DNA from: Buddleja alternifolia
Taxonomy: Eukaryota; Streptophyta; Magnoliopsida; Lamiales; Scrophulariaceae
NCBI GenBank assembly: GCA_019426215.1
Contig: CM033402.1
Span: forward strand, 1,860,001 to 1,924,000
Direction: 5' to 3'
DNA: 64,000 bases
The notes below the pieces were generated by a model that saw nothing but the letters and a program-made list of their open reading frames with translations, was not told the DNA's origin and did no database searches. Positions 55,843 through 64,000 of this stretch are shown here, in pieces (the stretch's first letter is position 1; each line of letters opens with the position of its first letter). A program made the position numbers and the translations under genes.

Positions 55843-58800
55843 ATGGCGTTAGAACAAACCCTAGCGCTAAACAACACGCTTCTTCTCCACAAAAATCAGC
55901 TTCCAATTCACCAATTTCCCTATCTTTCCGTCAACAATAAAGCAGTTCGAAGATTAGCTTCCAATTCGCGCATAAAATGCTCCTTCGATTACAATAGTAG
56001 TAGTAGTAGTACAGCTCCGAGCAACAACAACGGCCTGTACGAGTACGAGCGGTACGCAGCGACGGGGCCGCAGTATCCGCGGCCGCCGGAGATTCAGTGG
56101 AAGAAGGAGCTATGCAATTCGGTGCAGCTTATCGGCGTAGTTGGAGCTCCTGTGCAAATCAAACACCTTCCTTCTGGAAAGGTTCTGGCGTGGTCACGCC
56201 TCGCCGTGAAGAAATCTCAAACAGACACAGTTTGGTATATATATATATATATTTTTTGAGTGTTTTTTTCGGTTGTTATTACTTGTTTTGTTACTTTTTC
56301 TCCTTTTATTTTGTATGGATAATATAGTTCTGTGGAGTGGAGGTAGCAAGTCTTCCTTGAAGTTAGGGGTGTGAACGAGTCAAGTTGAGTAGAGCGAGCT
56401 TGTAGGGGTGTATACGAATCAAGTAGAGTCGAGCGAGCTTGTTGTGTTTGAATTACAATGGAGCTTCCATATTTGTGTTTGATCTTGTTTGACTGTTAAT
56501 TGAGTTGAGCTCAAAGGAGCTTTAATCTAGCCGCATACGAGTCTGTGCTCGAGTAGCTTGACTTTTTTGTACATGTTTTTATCAATTTTTACTAATCGAG
56601 CTGAGCTTCTATACTTATCAAATACAAAAAGTTGTTCGTTTGACACGTTGACGAACCGAGCTCAAACTAACTTTTAGCGATCGAGCTTAAGTCGAGTATT
56701 GAGTAGTTAGGTTCGCCTTTCGGCCCTACTTGAAGTGAGTCAGATTTGGGAACTTTAGTGAATGTTAATTGCACATAATCAAATATGAGATTAGAATAGA
56801 TTAATTGTTTTTGTAAAGAATTGTTTAATAACCTCATGTTCTTAATAGCCAAATTTTGAAGCTTGTATTTTTCAATTTCGAAATCAAAGATTTGTTGGGG
56901 GCTAAGCTTAAATTCTGGATTCAAATTTGTGCTGTCAGTGGTTGAAGGGTTGCATAGAAAGGTAGGTTTTTATTTGGAATTTATATCAGAATGAATTTTT
57001 GATGGGCCTTTCTACGATATTTTGGACTTATAGTTAACAAGTGTATGAAGAGGGTATAGTAGTTGTCCACTGTCAAAACTAGTGCTAGATTATTTTAGTT
57101 CCATTGCAAAGAATAGATGCTAGTAAGGTTTGTGAAATGGGAGGAGAACAAGTAGATATATTGATTTTGGGAGTTTGTTGAAGTAGCTGGTAATTTGTCA
57201 CTATAATTAGAGCTCCTTTGTGGCAATGATTGGAAATCTTGATATTCGAATGAGGTTCATGGTGGACGGTAAGTTTGCTTGGTTAAAGGCAAAATTGGTG
57301 CCGAAGTTGATAACTGAGTTGATGAATTTGTGACTTATTTTATGGTCCTTTGCCAATGTTTAACATTATTCAGCTGATGAATACATTGTAAATATAAACC
57401 ATGCATTTGGTTGATATTTTTCAGGATTAATTTGACTTTCTGGGATGAACTGGCTAATGTTGCTTTTCAGCATGTAGAAAAAGGTCATCAAATATTTGTC
57501 TCTGGTCGCCTAGTCTCGGATACAGTTGAAAATGATGACGGGAAGCAGCAGACATACTATAAGGTTTTCAGCCTGCAATTAATATCTACAATTCCTATGT
57601 TTTAACTGTTCCCTTGTTAAAAGTAAGGGATAAGTACATGCATACCGCCTCACTGGGTAATTACCACAAGCCTCTGAGGTCCTGCAAATTACCAAAAGAC
57701 CCCTTGTGAGACATCCTCACAACTCGAAAAACAGGGCCTGAATTTTAATATGCTTCTACACTACTGATAAATGAAGTTATAGTAATTTCTAAAATCTCGG
57801 TGTGTTTTTCGTAATTAGGGTCTCAAGCAGGGGGTGTGCATGTAATTTACTTTAAATAAAAATGTTGTTAGAAACAAATTCGAACACACACACAAATTGA
57901 TAGAAAATATATCAAGAACACACAATCAAATAATTCCCAGAATTATTTGCCAAAACTCCAAGCTCTCCACTCAATTATATTCTCAATGATTCTTCAATAT
58001 AAGAGCAGACCCTATTTTATACTACTGCATAAACTCATTAGGAAAGGAAATAGCAGAAAGGAAATGATTTGCTAATAAATTAACAGCTAATACTAATCCT
58101 ATTAATAAGACTCCTTACTATACTAAGACTCTTAACAATAAAAGGAAATCCATTACTAGAAGGAAACAAATAAATAACTAAAGCAAATCAAATATCAGTA
58201 ATTAAATAGTTAAATAGCAGCACACAATTTGGTGCTGAAATTCTAGTGCGAACTCAATCTCCCGAAATCTGATTCAATCCTAGGAATTCTGATTCGTAAC
58301 AACTCCACCCCCCTTAAAATCAGCCTTGTCCGCAAGGCTGAAATCTGGAAATTGATCCCGTAACTCAGCCACATCCTCGTCTTGCATATCCGGATCGGGT
58401 GGTTCTCCCTCCTCAACCAATAACACACTCAGTTGTTTATTCAAGCATTCGTGTAACGGTGTATACGGCTGTTTGCACTTGATTTGCAAACTCCTGAGGG
58501 GTCAATCTCCGGGATGGAGTTCGTGCCGACGACTGCCCTGAGCTCGTAGACCAAGCCTGCTGCGCGCGCTCGGGTGGACGGGAGGTGCTGCTCATTGCCC
58601 CCGATGTCGGACCCGTTATTATTGCCAATGGGGCCCGGCTAAAATTGCTTGACCGAGATAACGTCGATTGAATTGGTCTCGGCCAGTGTTCCCCATATTG
58701 CAACTCCAAATCCTCCTCAATAGCGCGAGCCAACTCCATCGCAGTATCCAAATCACCCGGTCGTAACACCCTTAATTTGCTACGAATGGTATCCGTTAAC

Positions 58801-61201
58801 CCAGATAAAAAATATCCCATATAATGCTCATCACATAATCCTGGGCCAGCCAATTGGATGAATACTGTGACGTAATCCTCCACACTACCCGTTTGCCTAA
58901 TGTCAGATAATCATTCAAAAGGGCTCCCCTTATAACGTGTATCAAATCGCACCATCAAAGCCCTTGAGAATTCCTCCCACGTAAACCAAGCTAAGGCCGC
59001 CCCTTCCATTGCTACCATCACGGATTGCACCTGCTGACCCGGGGTAGTCCTATGGATCTCAAATTGCTGATTAGCGCATGCCAACCATCCAAGGGGGGCG
59101 CTTCCGTCAAAGGTGGGCAGAAGGATTGATGGCGGTGGACTCGCCACGGCCAACCTCCCCGAATGGCCACACTGTCCATCTTTTCAACTTGTTCAGCCGC
59201 ATAAGAACGCGCGGGTTGCGCCTCCGTTGGTGTCTTCCCAGCCACTGCCATAGTGAGTTGCGCGAGGGAGGCAATGATTTCCGAGAGTTGATTTTTCATC
59301 ACCGTCTGTTCCTCCGACAATGCATTGACCGTGCTCTCCAATTTGTCCATACGCTGGTCGGATGTTGAACGGGTGTTCGTCATAGGCGCGGGGTTTTCGA
59401 TCCGGCAGGTCGGACCAAATTGTTAGAAACTAATTCGATCACACACAAATTGATAGAAAATAAATCAAGAACACACAATCAAATAATTCCCAGAATTATT
59501 TGCCAAAGCTCCAGCTCTCCACTCAATTATATTCTCAATGATTCTTCAATACAAGAGCAGACCCTATTTTATACTACTGCATAAACTCAATAAGAAAGGA
59601 AATAGCAGAAAGGAAATGATTTGCTAATAAATTAACAGCTAATACTAATCCTATTAATAAGACTCCTTACTATACTAGACTCTAACAATAAAAGGAAATC
59701 CGTTACTAGAAGGAAACAAATAAATTACTAAAGCAAATCAAATATCAGTAATTAAATAGGAGCATACAATTTGGTGCTGAAATTTTAGTGCGAACTCAAT
59801 CTCCCGAAATCTGATTCAATCCTAGGAATTCTGATTCGTAACAAATGTATTTTCTATTATCTTTCTCAGGTAGTAGTTCAGCAACTGAATTTCATAGAAA
59901 GGGGCCTCTCGTCTGTTCCATTGTACAACGGGGACTCTAATTCCATGACACCTGGTAATTATTCTCTGCCTTTTCTCCTCCTTCCTGGGGTATGGTTTTC
60001 TTGGTCATTCTTGTGTTCAATATGAAGTTTGATTTCCTTTTTATTGCTTTGCAGGCAGAAAACAGAATAACTACCCTGCAAACTCTACTGGTTCCACAGA
60101 AGAACTCTGGCAAGCCTTCTTTGCTAATCCAACGGAGTGGTGGGATAATAGGAAGAACAAGGTATTCTCATTTATTTCATCCTTCAAAAGTCACAAACTG
60201 CGTGTTTTATCGCAAATTTCATGGCTTTTTGGAATTTAATTACCTTGTCAGATATATTATATATAAAAATGTTTCCCCGGTAAATATTAAATATTTATCC
60301 TCTCTAATAGCTTAAGCTTTTAGATAATATGTTTATTCAATGTGGTTTCAGAGTCGGGCCAAACAAGAGTTTTTGGGTTCATCTATGACAGCTACCCATT
60401 TAAGCAAAAAGAGTTCCACATGTTAGGCTTAAAAAGAAAAGTAAAAAAAAATATAGAATATTAAATATTTCTCTTCTTCAACAACTTAAATTTATGAGGT
60501 GATCACTCGGTAAATCTAGGCTATGTTTGTTTCTATTTTGGAGGGGTTTTTTGATGAAAATTTTGATAAAAAAGTTTATTGAGAGTTGTGTACTTTGGTG
60601 AAAATATGTTTGGTTTTGTGTTTGATTTTATTTTCAAAAGAGACAAAAGTTACTGTAGCAGTCAAATCACGTAAGTTTTTGTGTGAAAAGTTATGTTTAT
60701 AATTAGTTAATGATTGAAAAATATAATATAAAATTTATATAATACTAAAAAGTAAACCAAAAGTGGAGAAGGGTGTAGGGTGGTGTAGGCAATGTAGCTG
60801 TCAGAAATGTTTGGTCAAAAAATATATGTTTGGTAAAAAATGGATAAGCCAAACGGGTTTTGACCAAATTTTGGCCAAAATTTTATTTCAAAATAGAAAC
60901 AAACAAAGCCCTAACTTCTGGGATCCCAGAAATGTTCTAGTACGTGCGATCATATATATTATCCATCTTTATCTCCGTTTTATTTCATTAACAATGCTAT
61001 TTTGATCTACAGAGGAGCCCAAACTATCCAGACTTCAAGCACAAAGATACTGGCGAAGCATTGTGGGTCGAAGGAAGGTATACTCCTACATGGGTGAAAT
61101 CACAACTTTCTATACTCGACTCAAGAATGGAATCTTATCACGAGCAAAATTCTAATATGCGTGTGAACTTTATGTCTACTGATAGTCTCGGTCCCTTTTA
61201 G
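55843..61201 (+). CDS. OSB: Organellar single-stranded DNA-binding protein, OSB family (5 exons, 303 aa)
   Basis: Exons 55843-56234, 57425-57563, 59870-59954, 60055-60161 and 61013-61201, with matching phases and GT-AG borders. The N-terminus (1-60) is Ser/Asn/Arg-containing and poor in acids, as expected of an organelle targeting peptide. An SSB-like OB fold occupies about 85-180 (VQLIGVVGAPVQIKHL, LTFWDELANVAF, GHQIFVSGRL). The plant-specific PDF motif follows at about 222-262 (FFANPTEWWDNRKNK, NYPDFKHKDTGEALW). OSB proteins bind ssDNA and restrain illegitimate recombination in mitochondria or plastids. There is a single PDF motif. Intron 2 contains a MITE and a deleted gypsy element, and intron 4 another MITE; all coding exons are intact. 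Which organelle, and which OSB paralogue, cannot be decided from this sequence. Confidence 0.92.
56340..56730. repeat. Decayed repeat in OSB intron 1
   Basis: TTAGGGGTGTGAACGAGTCAAG and a second copy TAGGGGTGTATACGAATCAAG lie about 40 bp apart, followed by GAGCTTGAGTCGAG-like phrases. Resembles hAT-end debris; no target duplication was found. Confidence 0.4.
57625..57853. mobile_element. MITE in OSB intron 2
   Basis: Ends AAGTACATGCATACCGCCTCACT and, inverted, GGGGGTGTGCATGTAATTTACTT. Same family as the MITE at 43071 (TGCATGTAATT.AC.TT end, ATTACCAAAA interior). Confidence 0.65.
58280..58436 (-). pseudogene. Gypsy pol C-terminal tail
   Basis: LVEEGEPPDPDMQDEDVAEL and QFPDFSLADKADFKGGGVV resemble the extreme C-terminus of plant Ty3/gypsy polyproteins downstream of integrase. 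It abuts gag directly, marking the internal deletion, and its last codons run into the 3' LTR. Confidence 0.65.
58437..59383 (-). pseudogene. Gypsy gag remnant
   Basis: The ATG at 59383 begins MTNTRSTSDQRMDKLES. After a frame change near 59130-59150 comes the capsid-like core (ILLPTFDG, GAALAWFTWEEFSRALMVRF), a single in-frame TGA at 58911-58913, then SVEDYVTVFIQLAGPGLCDEH-type sequence to a Pro/Ser-rich tail ending at 58437. These are plant gypsy gag features. The CCHC knuckle is not present. Confidence 0.75.
60519..60910. mobile_element. MITE in OSB intron 4 (392 bp)
   Basis: Ends GGCTATGTTTGTTTCTATTTT and, inverted, GGCTTTGTTTGTTTCTATTTT. CTA precedes the left end and follows the right end. 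The GGC..TGTTTG start suggests the PIF/Harbinger group. Confidence 0.7.
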
Positions 61202-62879
61202 TTGCTCATCATGCTGATAGAAACATATGTTGTCCTGAATTTAGTTCTTCTGTATAGTTGCCTTAGTTTACCACATCCCTCAACTGCTATAGTTACCTCT
61301 GTTTTTGTGGTTATACATTTATTACAACAGTATTTGCCAATGTTGTGTTGTATACTTATAATAGATTCTTTTCAAGACTTCAATTATTTTGGATCATATC
61401 GGCTTGGAAAATGGAAAGACTAGTACAAGTTATATGTTTCGTCATCACTTTGTGGAAAATCTTTAGGTATGAATTTGTTAGATAACATGTGATTCGATTG
61501 GTAAAATAGTCCCTCTCCCCCCAAAAGCAATGTTAGGTATGAATATGTTAGGTACCTGTGACTCGATTGGTGAAATAGTATCTTTCCCCCCCAAAAGCAA
61601 TAGCAATGTTTGGTTATGTTTTTATACCATGTTTGGTCCAATATTCTCACTAAATCTTGTTTGATTCACAAAATATTTAGTCAAAAATACACTATTTTTT
61701 TGGTAAAAAAATAAACATAATAATTATTATTTATCTTTTTACACATATTTTGTCCCTACGCTTCTCTCTATGTGCTCTCTCTCTTCTGTCTCCTCTTTAA
61801 CAAACAAAAGTTTTATGATTTAATCGTTACAATAATTTTTGTTCCCTTTGGAAACAAAACCAAACATTATCTCACAAAAAAAAAACACCCAAAAATCAAC
61901 TCCCAAAATTTCATCAAACACAATTTCATCAAACATGTACGTGTCCTCATAAATTTCTCACCAATAATTCTTACCAAAATACCATTCCAAAACATAACTA
62001 AACATAGCCAATGTTTTTTTGTACCGACGCACAAAGAAAATATTTTGTTGCGAATGAACAAGATAGAGAATTTGTCCATACGTGAAATCATTCTGCTAAA
62101 ATAATGAGTTCTTGAGTTTATCTGATTTCATTGAAGATAATCCATTATTTAGTAACTGGTCTTGTGGTAGAGTGACAACATTATTTAGGTGGAACACCTC
62201 CTCCGGCCCCATTCGCATAAATTCTAAGCTTATCAAGTAATTTTTGTGTCTATCTCTTTGACACATGTATAAAATTTCCATTTCCATTTGCACCAGATCA
62301 GATCTAACAGACAAACATCTAGATTGTTTTGATTGAACTATTTGATTTTATGAAGTAATTTGAATGATTTCCATCATTAGGTGGGCTAAAAATCTAGTTT
62401 GGATCCTCTATTTCAATTTGATATTTAATCGTGTATTTTATCTCATATATATGCAATATTGCAACCCAAACTCATCCAACAATCTTAGGTTTTGTACAAT
62501 GAATTCAAAATCTTAGCTGCCAAATTCTTCAATTCGAGATTTGGAACAGAGGATCCGATTTGGGGAAAAAGGGGAAGAAAAACACCATGAACCTCTCTAT
62601 AAAGGGAAGGAATAATTCTTGAAAGTTTCAATTTTCACAATTTCCAATTTCAAGTATTGTATGAGTATGTTTACTATAAGTATACTCTTCTAAATACACT
62701 ACAAATTTCCCAAAATATAAGAAATGGAACCAAAAAAAATGAAAAAAATACATCAAACTTCTCTATCATCTATACAAAAGATCCTAAAACCCTCCTGCAT
62801 CCATCCAGCCTCCATTGCAGGGCTGCCAAAAAGCTAATATATTTGCAAATTTCAATGTGTATATATATTATATATGTAT
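61202..62879. other. Convergent intergenic region between OSB and Aux/IAA
   Basis: Both genes end here. It holds an approximately 75-bp direct duplication at 61465-61615 (GGTATGAAT.TGTTAG...CCCCCCAAAAGCAA twice) and a probable MITE at about 61607-62011 whose ends TTTGGTTATGTTTT and AAAACATAACTAAACATAG are inverted. No gene. Confidence 0.55.
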
Positions 62880-63430
62880 CTATAGGCAGCCTAAGCCTTT
62901 AGCTTCAGATCCTTTCATGATCCTCATCCTTTTGCAAGAAGTAACAAACATATCCCATGGAACATCTCCAACAAGCATCCAATCTCCATCCTTGTCTTCA
63001 TAAGTTGGTACAAATTCAGATCCATTGTATCCTTCTCTCTCTGAGTACACACCTGAAAATCATAACCAAATAAATATAAATACACTAATTCAAAAGAAAA
63101 CGAGCAATGCTATATATCACCGCCTTTGTAAAATTCAGAATCGAAAAGTCACTAATATTTACCTATAGTGCACTTGAACATGTTCTCTAAGGCCTTGAGC
63201 AGATCAAAGTAGTTCTTGTAACACTTGAGATCAATTTTTCTTAGATATGGAGCTCCATCCATGCTCACTTTCACAAACATTCCAGATCCATCGGATTCCG
63301 GTTTTTTCTGCTGCTCCAATACATTTTTCCGGTAAGATCTAACCGGCGGCCAGCCAACTACTTGTGCTCTGAAATTACAAGACATTTTTCTCAAATCAGC
63401 ATAAATCCTACATTTATTATGTACAATATC

Positions 63431-63462
<32 letters not shown>

Positions 63463-64000
63463 CTGTACAATATCCACACACACACACACACATATATATA
63501 ACTACTTGAGCTCTGAAATTACGGAACATTTTCTCAAATCAGTATAAATCCTACATCGATTATGTATAATATACATACATACATATAACTACTTGAGCTC
63601 TGAAATTACAAAACATTTTCTCAAATCGGCATAAATCCTACATTTATTATGTACAATATACACACACATATATATATAACTACTTGAGCTCAGAAATTAC
63701 AAAACACTTTCTCAAATCAGCATAAATCCTACATTTATTATGCAACACACACACATATATATAACTACTTGTGCTCTGAAATTAGAAAACATTTTCTCAA
63801 ATCAGCATACTGCATTTATTATGTACAAATACATATATATATATATATATGTAATGAAATTATGTATATTTTCTGTGAACTTACTTTGGAGCTGGAGCAG
63901 CAGATTCTTGATGTTCACACTTTTGCGAAGAATTATCCATTTCCGATGAAGATCTTTTGTTGTTCTTCAATGAAGATGATGATTGTTGCTCAGATTCATC
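62880..64000 (-). CDS. Aux/IAA transcriptional repressor, 3' part (164 codons visible)
   Basis: Minus-strand exons 64000-63885 (continuing off the edge), 63368-63163 and 63052-62880 join in frame. Visible order: a Ser/Asn-rich linker with the basic NNKR patch, the domain II degron [16 protein letters not shown] (GWPPV core, bound by TIR1/AFB plus auxin), then the PB1 domain III/IV ([69 protein letters not shown]). Aux/IAA proteins are short-lived nuclear partners of ARF factors. Domain I (the EAR-like LxLxL) must lie right of the window. The KGSEAKGLG ending resembles the IAA1-4 group. The intron at 63369-63884 carries the minisatellite described separately. Confidence 0.95.
63357..63835 (-). 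repeat. Minisatellite containing the Aux/IAA splice acceptor, five units
   Basis: Units begin (plus strand ACTACTTG) at 63357, 63501, 63588, 63679 and 63764. Each contains GAAATTA...AACATTTTCTCAAATC.GCATA and, except where shortened, TCCTACAT..ATTATG, separated by CA/TA microsatellites. The first unit spans the exon start at 63368. On the minus strand, units 2, 3 and 5 repeat the acceptor TTTCAG and the first bases of the exon. Confidence 0.9.

Larger units (their letters stand above)
57866..59843 (-). mobile_element. Deleted Ty3/gypsy retrotransposon in OSB intron 2
   Basis: Complete boundaries: the 5-bp duplication AATGT at 57861-57865 and 59844-59848. LTRs 57866-58301 and 59421-59843 (about 430 bp, TGTTA...TAACA) are similar with small indels. 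On the minus strand the order is 5' LTR, a primer-site region TGGTCCGACCTGCCGG, gag, the very end of pol, a purine tract AAGGGGGGTGGAG, and the 3' LTR. Protease, RT, RNase H and integrase are missing. The element is antisense to OSB. Confidence 0.9.

Noticed and set aside
58243..58428. 61-codon minus-strand ORF near the gypsy element
   Set aside because: Overlaps the pol tail in another frame and enters the LTR; the other frame has the recognisable sequence.
63420..63835. CRISPR-like array of regular repeats
   Set aside because: Units are a plant intronic minisatellite with CA/TA microsatellite spacers around a splice acceptor; there are no cas genes and the genome is eukaryotic.

Overview
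The window looks like nuclear DNA of a flowering plant, most likely a eudicot. Genes have many short GT-AG exons, intergenic DNA is very AT-rich, and four recognisable plant nuclear genes are present: histone acetyltransferase GCN5, a UNE12-type bHLH factor, an OSB organellar ssDNA-binding protein and an Aux/IAA repressor. The species cannot be named from sequence alone. A TPS-a type sesquiterpene synthase remnant is compatible with, but does not prove, an asterid.

Layout. 0-4 kb: the 3' half of a Ty1/copia retrotransposon (+ strand) has inserted into an exon of a terpene synthase gene (- strand), which also has a frameshift; this gene is dead. 4-13 kb: a gene-free stack of transposon debris, including a 1.4 kb PIF/Harbinger-like element with a nested foldback, solo LTRs (one with a clear 5-bp target duplication), a tRNA-derived SINE and a MITE. 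13.2-14.9 kb: a small unrecognised gene that appears only when four exons are joined (154 residues). 17.7-25.4 kb: a nearly genome-length endogenous pararetrovirus (Caulimoviridae) running from its tRNA-Met primer site through coiled-coil, coat, movement, protease/RT/RNase H and downstream ORFs to a promoter and polyadenylation signal. All ORFs except the movement protein are broken. 25.8-35.9 kb: a solo LTR, a degenerate relative of the small 13 kb gene split by a MULE-like foldback, large inverted-repeat elements, and a long 5' LTR whose internal region carries a decayed copy of the first exon of GCN5.

36-44 kb: an intact 13-exon GCN5 (549 aa; acetyltransferase plus bromodomain) with one GC-AG intron and a hAT-like element in intron 9. 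49.8-52.4 kb: an intact six-exon bHLH gene (304 aa). 55.8-61.2 kb: an intact five-exon OSB gene (303 aa) whose introns hold a deleted Ty3/gypsy element and MITEs. 62.9 kb to the right edge (- strand): the 3' part of an Aux/IAA gene whose intron contains a minisatellite built from its own splice acceptor.

The host genes are functionally unrelated neighbours: chromatin acetylation, transcription, organelle DNA maintenance and auxin response. The striking feature is the density and nesting of mobile elements. Many have target duplications that can be read directly, and two non-autonomous hAT elements end about 110-125 bp upstream of the GCN5 and OSB start codons.
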